Below, in pieces: positions 34,486-42,973 of a stretch of 64,000 nucleotides of DNA. The stretch lies in the NCBI GenBank assembly GCA_900469615.1, contig UBYA01000002.1, forward strand, positions 284,771 through 348,770. The letters are read 5' to 3'. The notes below the pieces were generated by a model, which searched no databases, was not told the origin of the DNA, and saw only the letters and a program-made list of their open reading frames with translations. The position numbers were made by a program, and so were the translations under genes. This stretch comes from Hyphomicrobiales bacterium. Lineage in GTDB: Bacteria; Pseudomonadota; Alphaproteobacteria; Rhizobiales; Rhizobiaceae. Position 1 is the first letter of the stretch; the number at the start of each line of letters is the position of its first letter.

Positions 34486-35118
34486 TCAATCCTTGTCTTG
34501 CGGCTTCAGGAAGTCGGCGATCGGCGGAGCCTTGAGGACGAACTGGCGATCCGGGACAATATAATTGTCGGCATGCAGCCGGGCGATCGGCTGATAGTTC
34601 TCCGGATCGACGTAGTGCCCGGCGGCATCCAGGCAGTTGCGCCGCACATGCATATGGACGACCTCGCCGAGAACGAGCGTGCGGCGTGGGTAATCGATGA
34701 GACGCTCCACCCGGCATTCGAAAACGCAGGGGGATTCGCCGGCATAGGCCGCATCGATCTTGCGGCAGGGGGCTGCAGAGAGGCCGGCCATCGCCAGCTC
34801 GTCGACGTCGCTGCCGAAGCCCAGACCGCAAACCAGCATCTGCTGCGAAATTGCCAAATCCACCATGTTTACAGCGAATTCCTGCGTCCGGCGGATATTG
34901 GCGATCGTATCCTTTTCCTCGCCGTTCAGACGCGGTTGTATGCCCAGCACCACGATCGGCGGATCGTGCGAGAACACATTGAAGAAGCTCATCGGCGCGG
35001 CGTTGTTGTGGCCGGCGGGCGAGCGCGTCGTGACCAGGGCGATCGGGCGGGGTCCCACGAAGTTCGTCAAAAGCCGATAGCGGCTTTGAGGTTCAAGCTC
35101 GGCAAAGTCGAATTCCAT
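34486..35118 (-). CDS. Flavin reductase family protein (FMN-binding split barrel)
   Basis: The protein is 210 residues from ATG 35118 (MEFDFAELEPQSRYRLL); the longer start at 35181 would overlap the GntR operator. Family motifs are visible: PRPIALVTTRSPAGHNNAAPMSFFNVFSHDPPIVVLG and NIRRTQEFAVNMV, followed by VFECRVERLI. Such proteins reduce FMN for a monooxygenase or act directly as flavoenzymes. No partner monooxygenase gene is in the window. It is the first gene after a GntR operator pair and is translationally coupled to the racemase. Confidence 0.85.
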   Translation of the reverse strand: MEFDFAELEPQSRYRLLTNFVGPRPIALVTTRSPAGHNNAAPMSFFNVFSHDPPIVVLGIQPRLNGEEKDTIANIRRTQEFAVNMVDLAISQQMLVCGLGFGSDVDELAMAGLSAAPCRKIDAAYAGESPCVFECRVERLIDYPRRTLVLGEVVHMHVRRNCLDAAGHYVDPENYQPIARLHADNYIVPDRQFVLKAPPIADFLKPQDKD

Positions 35119-35143
35119 CGCGCCATCCACATGTCGATTTATG

Positions 35144-35174
35144 ATTGACAATATCATTCCATATTGTTGACAAT
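35144..35174. promoter_or_regulatory. GntR operator pair, site A
   Basis: ATTGACAAT (35144-35152) and ATTGTTGACAAT (35163-35174) lie between the divergent flavin reductase and GntR genes. Near-identical pairs occur at 42753-42777 and 44607-44630, which points to one regulon. Confidence 0.65.
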
Positions 35175-35253
35175 TCTGCAATCAAAATCCAATGGCCCTG
35201 ATTGACTTTTTCCGCCGCATCACGCTTCTCTAGCTGCAACGAGGAGTAAAAGC

Positions 35254-35931
35254 ATGACTGACCAAAACGGGGCCTCCGTGGAGCAGATTGTCGAGAAGGT
35301 CTGGCTATCGATCGCCGAGCGGAGGCTCAGGCCCGGCGTTCAGCTCAAGGAAGAGCAGATGGCCGCGATCTTCAATGTCAGCCGCGCCCGCATCCGCCAG
35401 GCGCTTGCGACATTGCAGCGCGATGGGCTTGTCATGATCATCCCCAATCGCGGCGCCTTCGTCTCCAAGCCGTCGGTCGATGAGGCCCGGGATGTGTTCT
35501 TCGTTCGGCGCACCGTCGAGCGCTGCGTGGTCGAGCGGCTCTGCAAGGGTATTTCCAAGGCTGACGCAAAACGCCTTCGCGAGCATGTGGCCAAGGAACG
35601 TATCGCCAACATGGAGGATATCACCACCGATATCATCAAGCTTTCCGGTGGCTTCCATCTGTTGCTGGCGGAGACCGCCGGCTCGGATTTTCTGTTTGCG
35701 ACGATGCGCGATCTGATTGCCCGTTCCTCCCTGATAACAGCTGTTTACCGCAATACGAACCGCTTCAACTGCGGACCGGACGAACATGCGGAGATCGTCG
35801 AATCAATTGTCGGCAATAATGTCGACAAAGCGACGCGCCTGATGGCGCATCATCTCGAGCATGTCGAATCCGAACTCGACCTGACCGAGCTTCGCGATCT
35901 CTCCCATGATCTGCGCGCGGCATTGGCCTGA
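35254..35931 (+). CDS. GntR-family (FadR/FCD) transcriptional regulator
   Basis: The protein has 225 residues. The N-terminal winged helix reads GASVEQIVEKVWLSIAERRLRPGVQLKEEQMAAIFNVSRARIRQALATLQRDGLV, followed by an all-helical FCD effector domain with candidate metal ligands in FHLLLAE, DEHAEIVE and HHLEHVE. FCD regulators bind small carboxylates, usually as repressors of catabolic genes. It is divergent from the flavin reductase/racemase operon with an operator pair between. The same motif elsewhere suggests it also governs the Dpp-type transporter, deaminases and amidohydrolases to 46.2 kb. Confidence 0.93.
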   Translation: MTDQNGASVEQIVEKVWLSIAERRLRPGVQLKEEQMAAIFNVSRARIRQALATLQRDGLVMIIPNRGAFVSKPSVDEARDVFFVRRTVERCVVERLCKGISKADAKRLREHVAKERIANMEDITTDIIKLSGGFHLLLAETAGSDFLFATMRDLIARSSLITAVYRNTNRFNCGPDEHAEIVESIVGNNVDKATRLMAHHLEHVESELDLTELRDLSHDLRAALA

Positions 35932-35951
35932 ACGGCCCTGCGCCTTGTCCG

Positions 35952-36929
35952 TCAATCGTCGCTTACCAGATGGCAGGCGACGCGCGTTCCGTTCGACAGA
36001 GAGCGCACCGCCGGCATCTCCACCGAACATCGGATCGTCGCCAGCGGGCATCGCGGATGAAAGGTGCAACCCGAAGGCGGCTTGAGCGGACTTGGCACCT
36101 CGCCGCTGGCCAGCTCGTGATCGCGCTTCGGCGCCTCGATATTCGGAATGGTCTGCAGCAGGAGCTGCGTATAGGGATGGCGGGGCCGGGAAAACAGCGC
36201 CTCGGTTTCCCCTTCCTCGACGATCCTGCCCAGGTACATGACCGCGATGCGATCCGACATATGGCGGACGACGCTCATGTCGTGGCTGATGAAGAGATAG
36301 GTGAGGCCAAGTTCGTCCTGCAGCCGGCGCATGAGGTTCAGCACCTGGGCCTGCACCGAAACGTCGAGCGCGGAGGTGGGCTCGTCGCATACGAGAAATT
36401 CCGGCTCGCTGGCAAGCGCGCGGGCAATGGAGATGCGCTGGCGCTGTCCGCCGGAAAACTCATGCGGGAATTTTTCACCGTCGGACACCGAGAGGCCGAC
36501 GGTCAGCAGCAGCTCCTCGACGCGCTCGGTGATTTCGGCGGCAGTGCTGCGCAGCTTCAGCTCGCGCAGCGGTTCGGCGATGATATTCTTCACCCGCCAG
36601 CGCGGATTGAGGGATGCATAGGGGTCCTGAAAGATCATCTGGGCAGAAAGCGGCTCGCCGCTGCGCCCGGGCGCGAAACGGATTTCGCCGCTTGTCGGCT
36701 TGTAGAGGCCTGTGACAAGCCGTGCCACCGTGGATTTGCCGCAGCCGCTTTCGCCGACGATGCTGAGACAGCCGCCGGCGGGTACGGCAAAGCTGATGTC
36801 GTTGACCGCCTGCAGGAACTGGCGCGGCTTGCGCTCCACCACGCGGTTGAGCCAGGGAGCCGAGACGTCGAATGTCTTGACCAGCCCGTCGACGGCCAAG
36901 GCGGATGTTTTTTCGGACGATGCGGTCAT
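35952..36929 (-). CDS. Dipeptide/oligopeptide-type ABC transporter ATP-binding protein, DppF-like
   Basis: The protein is 325 residues from ATG 36929, overlapping the partner ATPase stop by ATGA. Walker A is SIVGESGCGKSTVARL, then Q-loop IFQDPYASLNPR, signature FSGGQRQRISIARAL, Walker [14 protein letters not shown] and the family's C-terminal oligopeptide-transport cysteine region (SGCTFHPRCPLATIRC). It is the last gene of an operon running from 42538. It pairs with the DppD-like ATPase to power import of a peptide-sized or other nitrogenous compound. Confidence 0.93.
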   Translation of the reverse strand: MTASSEKTSALAVDGLVKTFDVSAPWLNRVVERKPRQFLQAVNDISFAVPAGGCLSIVGESGCGKSTVARLVTGLYKPTSGEIRFAPGRSGEPLSAQMIFQDPYASLNPRWRVKNIIAEPLRELKLRSTAAEITERVEELLLTVGLSVSDGEKFPHEFSGGQRQRISIARALASEPEFLVCDEPTSALDVSVQAQVLNLMRRLQDELGLTYLFISHDMSVVRHMSDRIAVMYLGRIVEEGETEALFSRPRHPYTQLLLQTIPNIEAPKRDHELASGEVPSPLKPPSGCTFHPRCPLATIRCSVEMPAVRSLSNGTRVACHLVSDD

Positions 36930-37909
36930 GCCGTGCCTCCCGCGTTGAGCCAGCAGGCGCTCGAACCATCGCTGGCCGTGATCAGTTCTGGCCGTTCGCG
37001 CAGACAGCGCGGACCGGCGGATTTGCACCGGGGATTGAAGGCGCAGCCATCGGGAATGGCATCCAGCCGAGGCATCGAACCATCGATCTGGTTCAGTTTT
37101 TCGACACGCGCACCGAGCGAGGGAATGGAAGCCATGAGGCCCTGCGTATAGGGGTGACGCGGCGCATGCAGCACCTGCTCCACCTGGCCGATCTCGATGA
37201 GCCGGCCCGCATACATGACCGCCACGCGGTCCGCGGCTTCGGCGATCACGCCCATGTCGTGCGTCACCAGCATCACGGCTGCCTGCTTCTCCTTGCACAG
37301 CCGGCGAAGCAGCGAGATGATCTGCGCCTGGATCGAGACATCGAGGGCGGTGGTGGGCTCGTCCGCGATGATCAGCTTGGGCGAGGCGGTGAGCGCAAGC
37401 GCAATCACCACGCGCTGGCGCATGCCGCCGGAGAACTGATGCGGATAATGGTTGATGCGCTCCTCCGGCGCGGGGATGCCCACATCGCGCAGCAGCTGGA
37501 CGGAACGCGCGCGGGCTTCGGCCCTGCCGAGCGGCAGATGCTGCCGGATCGTCTCCGTCAGCTGCGCGCCGACCGTGAAAAGCGGGTTCAGCGAGGTCAG
37601 CGGATCCTGGAAGATCGCGCCGATCTCGCGGCCGCGAATCTGCTCCATGGATCGGTCGTCCAGCGTGTCGATCCGCCTGTTGCCGAGCCAGATCTCGCCG
37701 CCCGCGATGCGGCCCGGACGTTCGAGCAGCCCCTGGATGGCAAGTCCGGTCATGGACTTGCCGGCGCCGGATTCGCCGACCACCCCAAGGATTTCGCCCG
37801 GACGGATAGAGAGGCTTACATCCGAAAGCGCCGTAACGGTGCCGCGGCGGTTCGGAAACTCCACCTTGAGATTTTTGACGTCGATGACCGGTTCCCTTGC
37901 CTCAACCAT
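36926..37909 (-). CDS. Dipeptide/oligopeptide-type ABC transporter ATP-binding protein, DppD-like
   Basis: The protein is 327 residues from ATG 37909 (MVEAREPVIDVKNLK), overlapping the upstream amidohydrolase by eight bases. Walker A is GVVGESGAGKSMTGLA, then IFQDPLTSLNPLF, FSGGMRQRVVIALAL, LIIADEPTTALDVS and a C-terminal cysteine cluster region (GCAFNPRCKSAGPRC) that in this family can hold an Fe-S or Zn site. Longer upstream starts overlap the amidohydrolase and are not conserved-looking. It forms the ATPase heterodimer with the following gene. Confidence 0.93.
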   Translation of the reverse strand: MVEAREPVIDVKNLKVEFPNRRGTVTALSDVSLSIRPGEILGVVGESGAGKSMTGLAIQGLLERPGRIAGGEIWLGNRRIDTLDDRSMEQIRGREIGAIFQDPLTSLNPLFTVGAQLTETIRQHLPLGRAEARARSVQLLRDVGIPAPEERINHYPHQFSGGMRQRVVIALALTASPKLIIADEPTTALDVSIQAQIISLLRRLCKEKQAAVMLVTHDMGVIAEAADRVAVMYAGRLIEIGQVEQVLHAPRHPYTQGLMASIPSLGARVEKLNQIDGSMPRLDAIPDGCAFNPRCKSAGPRCLRERPELITASDGSSACWLNAGGTA

Positions 37910-39392
37910 TGTCGGCCTCGATCGGATAACTGGGCGGGAAAATCTCCGAAACGGGCGGATGGTTCCAGCTCCGCTCGGGATACTTGGCAATCAGCCCGTC
38001 ATATTGCGCCTGCGCCCGCTGCCGTGCTTTTTCCATGTCGAAGCTTGCCAGCCGGCGATCCAGCATCGAGAGGCGGCCATCGACGAAGACGGCCCGCGTC
38101 GCCTTGCCGGAGCCGCCGATGACCAGCGTCGTGATCGGATCGACGGAAGGCGCCATGATCGCGTCGTCCAGGCCGAAGACGGCGATGTCGGCGCGTGCGC
38201 CTGGCGACAGGTGCCCAAGATCCGGGCGTCCGAGCGCGCGTGCGCCGCCCAGCGTTGCCGCGTCGAAGAGATCGGCGCAGCGGACCCGATCGGGTGCATG
38301 ATCGTTGATGCGGCAGGTGATCAGCCCGACGAGCAGATTCATCAGCATGTCGGGCGGCGTGGTATCCGTGCCCATGGCGATGTTGATGCCGCGCTCGCGG
38401 CACTTCGAGAAGGAGTTGAGCGTCGAACCGCTGCGCCCCGAGACGAGGGGACAGTGCACGATGGAAACGCCATGCTCGGCGTAAAGGCCGAGATCGTCCG
38501 CGGTCGCATTGGTGGCGTGCGGCGCGATCAGCCGTTTGCTCAGCAACCTGTTCCTGGCGAGCCAGGCAGGAGCGGTCGAGCCGTGCAGCATGCGCACCGT
38601 ATCGACTTCCATCGTGCCCTGCGCCATGTGCAGGCGGAACTTGCAGTCGAGATCGCGCGCGGCGGCATCCGTGCGCTGCAGCAGGGCGAGCGTCGATGTC
38701 TCGACCCGATCGGGCGCCAGCATGCCGCGCACGAGATCCCCATGCCTGCCGTTCTGCCGATTGATATAGGCAACGGCGTCATTCAGGCCCTGAAACCCAC
38801 GCTCCTCGTCGAAGACAGGCACCATCTTGCCCGGCGCTTCCAGCACCATTCCGCCGGAACGATAGGCAGGGCTGAGATAGACCCGAAGGCCGAGCTCGCC
38901 GGCCGCATCGGCGGCGGCATCGAACTCGGCGACGGTTTCCCCCCATTCGCGATAGAACAGCGATGCGATGGGCGCGGCGGTCGTGATGCCGTTCAGCAGA
39001 AGCTGGCCGAAGGCGAAGCGCTTCTGGAACGCCAGCTCTTCTTCGCCGTACATTTCATAAGGCCCGGCTTCCACATAGGAGCGCGGCCAGACGCGGCCCT
39101 TGGCCCAGCCCGGATGGTTGTCGATGCCGAGGATCGTCGTATCGAGATCCGACAGGGCGTCGAGATCGATCAGGCCGGGGCTGATGAGCGCATTGCCGAA
39201 ATCGATGCGGCGCGCCACCTCGCCGGGAAAGCGATATCCGACGAATAGGATGGCCCCATTCTCGAACACGACCTCACCGTGGCGCAGCAGCGTGTGGCCA
39301 CCGTGCGTGTGGCCGACAACCCAGCTTGCCGTGATCAGAGTGCGCCCTTCCGGGCGACGACCAAGCGAAAGGTCTGCAAAATCCTGCGACAT
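37902..39392 (-). CDS. Amidohydrolase-superfamily protein lacking the first HxH metal motif
   Basis: The protein is 496 residues from ATG 39392 (TGATG overlap with the upstream stop; GGAG eight bases before). The fold is that of AtzA/TrzN-type chlorohydrolases and deaminases: LITASWVVGHTHGGH at the start, FRLHMAQG, LIAPHATNA, MGTDTTPPDMLM, and the C-terminal LGHLSPGARADIAVFGLDD. The strand-1 motif, normally PGLxxxHxH, reads PGLIDLDALSD, so two metal-binding histidines are missing. It may bind metal differently or be a non-hydrolytic partner. It sits between a deaminase and the Dpp ATPases in one operon. Confidence 0.82.
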   Translation of the reverse strand: MSQDFADLSLGRRPEGRTLITASWVVGHTHGGHTLLRHGEVVFENGAILFVGYRFPGEVARRIDFGNALISPGLIDLDALSDLDTTILGIDNHPGWAKGRVWPRSYVEAGPYEMYGEEELAFQKRFAFGQLLLNGITTAAPIASLFYREWGETVAEFDAAADAAGELGLRVYLSPAYRSGGMVLEAPGKMVPVFDEERGFQGLNDAVAYINRQNGRHGDLVRGMLAPDRVETSTLALLQRTDAAARDLDCKFRLHMAQGTMEVDTVRMLHGSTAPAWLARNRLLSKRLIAPHATNATADDLGLYAEHGVSIVHCPLVSGRSGSTLNSFSKCRERGINIAMGTDTTPPDMLMNLLVGLITCRINDHAPDRVRCADLFDAATLGGARALGRPDLGHLSPGARADIAVFGLDDAIMAPSVDPITTLVIGGSGKATRAVFVDGRLSMLDRRLASFDMEKARQRAQAQYDGLIAKYPERSWNHPPVSEIFPPSYPIEADNG

Positions 39393-40585
39393 CAAGGCAT
39401 CTCCACTATGGCCTGTCCCTGGCGTGCCACCACGCGGCCGCGCTTGACGACCAGCGGGCGCGGGGCGACATCGACCACGGCATGGGCGAGCGTCTGGCCG
39501 GCCAGCAGCGTGAAATCGGCGTCACAGCCGACCTTCAGGCCATAATTCTCCAGTTCCATGACGTCCGCGCCGCCCTGCGAAACGACATGCAGAACATGTT
39601 CCAGATCGCGATCCGAGCGCAGGCCGTTCTTCATGCCGATCACCTTGGCGCGGTCCAGCATGTCGGGCTGGCCCCACGGACCCCAGGTGTCGCGGATGCC
39701 GTCGCAACCGCCGCCGACGCGGACGCCGGCTTCCTTGAGACGCATGATGGAGGGCACGGCCGCCGAAGGCGCGCCGGTGGTCAGGATCGCGACATCGAGC
39801 TTTGCGATCTCGTCGATCAGCTTGCCGACGCGCAGGTAATCGTTCATGCCGAGAGCGAAGGCATGGCTGATGGCGACCTTGCCCTGCATGCCGTTGGCGC
39901 GGATGCGCTCGAACATCATCTCCATCGTGAAGGCGCCGAGATCGCCGGCCTCATGCAGATGAATGTCGATCGGAACACCGTGCTTGGTGGCAAGGGCGAA
40001 CAGGATATCGAGCTGGCCCTTGGGGTCGCGGTCGATGCCGCAGGGATCGATGCCGCCGAGCACTTCGCAGCCCTGGCGCAGCGCCTCGTCAAGCAATTCC
40101 ACCGTGCCCGGCATGACCATGACGCCGGATTGCGGGAAGGCGACGATCTCGATGTCGATGATGCCGTCCAGTTTCTCGCGCGTTTCCCATACGCCCTCGA
40201 CCAGGCGCAGGCCATGGGTCGGATCGATATCGACATGGCTGCGAATATGGCTGGCGCCGTGCGCCGCCAGCCCGATGGCGTGGCGCATGGACTGGCGATG
40301 CGGGTCGATGCCGATTTCCAGGCGGTGCTCGCGCTCGAAATCGATACGTTCGCGCAGGATCGCGGCGCGGTTGTTCACATGCCAGGGCATGCCCCAGGTC
40401 GTCTTGTCGAGATGGGTATGCGCGTCGATCAGGCCGGGGGCGACGATGGCATTGCCGCCGTCCTCGATCACCATGCCCGGCTCGGCCTCGAAGTTACCGA
40501 AGCCGGCAATCTTCCCGTCGCGGATCAGAATATCGCAGGTTTCGCCCGCCATGGGCCGGACATTGCGCAGCAGAAGATTGTTCAT
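39392..40585 (-). CDS. Cytosine-deaminase-like amidohydrolase
   Basis: The protein has 397 residues with all metal-site motifs of the cytosine/isoguanine deaminase branch: PGLIDAHTHLDKTTWG (HxH), HLHEAGD, ISHAFALG and GCDGIRDTWGPWG (catalytic Asp). These enzymes deaminate amino-heterocycles to oxo-heterocycles and ammonia in the cytoplasm. It starts four bases after the DppC-like permease stop and its own stop overlaps the next amidohydrolase. Substrate could be a pyrimidine, a creatinine-like or another ring; family-level evidence only. Confidence 0.88.
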   Translation of the reverse strand: MNNLLLRNVRPMAGETCDILIRDGKIAGFGNFEAEPGMVIEDGGNAIVAPGLIDAHTHLDKTTWGMPWHVNNRAAILRERIDFEREHRLEIGIDPHRQSMRHAIGLAAHGASHIRSHVDIDPTHGLRLVEGVWETREKLDGIIDIEIVAFPQSGVMVMPGTVELLDEALRQGCEVLGGIDPCGIDRDPKGQLDILFALATKHGVPIDIHLHEAGDLGAFTMEMMFERIRANGMQGKVAISHAFALGMNDYLRVGKLIDEIAKLDVAILTTGAPSAAVPSIMRLKEAGVRVGGGCDGIRDTWGPWGQPDMLDRAKVIGMKNGLRSDRDLEHVLHVVSQGGADVMELENYGLKVGCDADFTLLAGQTLAHAVVDVAPRPLVVKRGRVVARQGQAIVEMP

Positions 40586-40589
40586 GAAC

Positions 40590-41549
40590 TTACCTCAGTT
40601 TCGGATTGAGCGCGTCGCGCAGCCAGTCGCCGAGGAGATTGACGGCGACGACGAGCAGGCAGAGCTGAATGACGGGGAACAGCACGATCCACCACGAACC
40701 GGAAAACAGGAACTGGTTGCCGATGCGAATGAGCGTGCCGAGCGAAGGCTGGCTCGGCGGCATGCCGATGCCAAGGAAGGATAGCGTCGCCTCGGTGAGG
40801 ATCGCCATGCCGAAATTGAGCGTCGCGGCGACCATGATCGGCGTCAGCGTATTGGGCAGGATATGCTTTGCCATGATGCGGCGGGCAGGCACGCCGATCA
40901 GCCTTGCTGCCTGTACGTAGTCTTTCCCGCTTTCGACGATGGCCTGCGCCCGCACCGTGCGGGCATATTGCACCCAGCTCGACAGCGCGATGGCAAAGAC
41001 GAGCACGGCCGAAGCGCCGATTTCGCGCAGGCTTTCCGGCAACATCTGCCGCACGACGGTCGAAACCAGAATGGCGACGAGAATGGTCGGGATCGAGAGC
41101 ATGACATCGCCGATGCGCATCAGCAGGTTGTCGATGAAGCCGCCGAAGAAGCCGGCAACGAGGCCGGCGATCATGCCGATCACCAGCGACAGCACGACCG
41201 AGGCGAGGCCGATGACGATGGAGATGCGCGTGCCGTAAAGGATGGCCGACAGCATGTCCCGGCCCTGTGTATCGGTGCCGAGCAGATAGGGCATCTCGCC
41301 GCCATCATGCCAGATCGGCGGCAGTTCGGCCTTCCACATGTCGAGCTGGGCGCCGTCATAGGGGTTTTGCGGCGCGATCAGCGGTGCCAGGGTCGCCGTC
41401 AGGACGAGGATCGCAAGCACGGTCGCGCCGATGATCGCCGCCTTGCTGTGCGTGAACGACCACCACAGGTCGCTGTTGCGGAGCCGCTTGAGGCGCGACG
41501 GACGCGCGGCCTTTTCCAGCTTTGAAATTTCCGACAGTTCCATGGTCAT
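40590..41549 (-). CDS. Peptide/nickel-type ABC transporter permease, DppC-like
   Basis: The protein is 319 residues from ATG 41549 (MTMELSEISKLEK). The DppC-specific N-terminal region LAPLIAPQNPYDGAQLDM and LLGTDTQGRDMLSAILYGTRISI is followed by about six helices and the EAA loop AARLIGVPARRIMAKHILPNTL. A GGAG site precedes the ATG. It lies between the DppB-like permease and the cytosine-deaminase-like gene and completes the membrane channel. The mixing of enzyme genes inside the transporter operon ties uptake to degradation. Confidence 0.93.
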   Translation of the reverse strand: MTMELSEISKLEKAARPSRLKRLRNSDLWWSFTHSKAAIIGATVLAILVLTATLAPLIAPQNPYDGAQLDMWKAELPPIWHDGGEMPYLLGTDTQGRDMLSAILYGTRISIVIGLASVVLSLVIGMIAGLVAGFFGGFIDNLLMRIGDVMLSIPTILVAILVSTVVRQMLPESLREIGASAVLVFAIALSSWVQYARTVRAQAIVESGKDYVQAARLIGVPARRIMAKHILPNTLTPIMVAATLNFGMAILTEATLSFLGIGMPPSQPSLGTLIRIGNQFLFSGSWWIVLFPVIQLCLLVVAVNLLGDWLRDALNPKLR

Positions 41550-41569
41550 CGACGGGCTCCTGGTTTCGA

Positions 41570-42538
41570 TCAGCGTGCGGTGCGCAGGCGGGGATCGATC
41601 ACCGCGTAGGCGATGTCCACCAGCGTATTGAGCACGACAAAGATGAAGGAGATGATGCAGAGATAGGCCGCCATCACCGGGATATCGAGGAAGGTGACGG
41701 CCTGGATGAAGAGCATGCCCATGCCCGGCCACTGGAACACGGTCTCCGTGATCAGCGCGAAGGCGATCAGCGACCCGACGTTCATCGCGGTCATGGTGAC
41801 GACCGGCATCAGACAGTTGCGCAGGGCGTGACGAAAATAGATGCGCCAGCGCGGAATGCCGCGCGCTCGGGCGAATTTCACATAGTCGGAGCGCAGCACT
41901 TCCAGCATTTCGGCGCGCACCAGACGCATGACAAGCGTGATCTGATAGAGCGAGAGCGCGATCGACGGCAGGATCAACGCCGCGCGGCCCGACGGTGTCA
42001 GGAAGCCCGTCGACCACCAGCCGATCTGCACGACGTCGCCGCGGCCGAAGGCGGGCAGCCAGCCCATGGTGACGGAGAAGGCCAGGATGAGCAGGATGCC
42101 GACGACGAAGCTGGGCAGGGACACGCCGATGATGGAGAGAAACTGCAGACCCTCGGTGTACCACTTGCCGCGCTTGATGGCCGTCAGCACGCCCAAGGGA
42201 AGGCCGAGCACCAGCGAAATCAAGGTTGCGACGAAGACGAGTTCCAGCGTGGCGGGGAAACGCTCGGCGATCAGCGGCAGGACTTGCTGGCCATTGCGAT
42301 AGGAGACGCCAAAATTTCCCTCGGACGCATTGACGACGAACCGGATATATTGCGTCGGCAGGCTGTCGTTCAAGCCCAACCGCTCGCGCAGCGCGGCGCG
42401 ATCCGCCTGAGACGCCTGCTCGCCGACCATCATTTCGACAGGGTCGCCCGCAAGCCGGAAGATCAGGAATGCCAGCAGGGCGACGGCAAGCATCACCAGA
42501 ATGGCATTCCCGAGGCGCTTGATGATGAAAACCAGCAT
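41570..42538 (-). CDS. Peptide/nickel-type ABC transporter permease, DppB-like
   Basis: The protein has 322 residues starting MLVFIIKRLGNAILVMLAVALLAFLIFRL, the standard DppB first helix, with the periplasmic GDPVEMMVG segment and the EAA loop VKFARARGIPRWRIYFRHALRNCLM. It is the first gene of the long minus-strand operon. The promoter region (42539-42780) contains two adjacent palindromes matching the GntR motif, so this operon has its own control point separate from the binding-protein gene. Confidence 0.93.
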   Translation of the reverse strand: MLVFIIKRLGNAILVMLAVALLAFLIFRLAGDPVEMMVGEQASQADRAALRERLGLNDSLPTQYIRFVVNASEGNFGVSYRNGQQVLPLIAERFPATLELVFVATLISLVLGLPLGVLTAIKRGKWYTEGLQFLSIIGVSLPSFVVGILLILAFSVTMGWLPAFGRGDVVQIGWWSTGFLTPSGRAALILPSIALSLYQITLVMRLVRAEMLEVLRSDYVKFARARGIPRWRIYFRHALRNCLMPVVTMTAMNVGSLIAFALITETVFQWPGMGMLFIQAVTFLDIPVMAAYLCIISFIFVVLNTLVDIAYAVIDPRLRTAR

Positions 42539-42752
42539 GAGAACCTCCCGGCTTCGCTTGGTCTTTCGGCAAGGCTGCCCGATAAGACCCGGCTGAATTC
42601 AGTCGAGGAAGTGAAGAAAGAACAGCCGCAGCCGCGCGCAAACGATGTGTCGTCCGACCCTGCCGCAAGCCGGCAGCCACCGCCGCACGAACATCGCCCG
42701 CTGCGAACAAACCTCCCTCGCTCCCTAGTCAGCATTAACGCAGATATTTGAA

Positions 42753-42777
42753 AGTTGTCAACTTGATTGTCGACAAT
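42753..42777. promoter_or_regulatory. GntR operator pair, site B
   Basis: AGTTGTCAACT (42753-42763) and ATTGTCGACAAT (42766-42777) are two adjacent palindromes upstream of the DppB-like operon. The second is the fully symmetric form of the motif seen at the other two sites. Confidence 0.68.
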
Positions 42778-42908
42778 ATTGAACCCTTATGTATCTCAAT
42801 CAGGTTTTCCACCGGTAAGCCGGCGGGCCGCTCTGCCGCAGGCGGAGCATATGCCCGCCATTGTGACGGCGATTGCGGAAATCTTGTCGAAGGATCGGCC
42901 GGCCGACG

Positions 42909-42940
42909 AAAAAAGCGCCTTGCAGGGTTTGCAAAGCGCT
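42909..42940 (-). terminator. Rho-independent terminator of the oligopeptide binding-protein gene
   Basis: Read on the minus strand, AGCGCTTTGCA pairs with TGCAAGGCGCT around a 5-base loop and is followed by TTTTTT. It lies 34 bases after the binding-protein stop, so that gene is a separate transcript from the permease operon. Confidence 0.85.
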
Positions 42941-42973
42941 CCATCTTCCTTCGTCGTCGCGGTTTGGCGGCTG

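Noticed and set aside
36905..38122. 405-codon plus-strand frame opposite the Dpp ATPases
   Set aside because: Composition is Arg/Asp/Gly-rich nonsense and the opposite strand encodes clear Walker and signature motifs.
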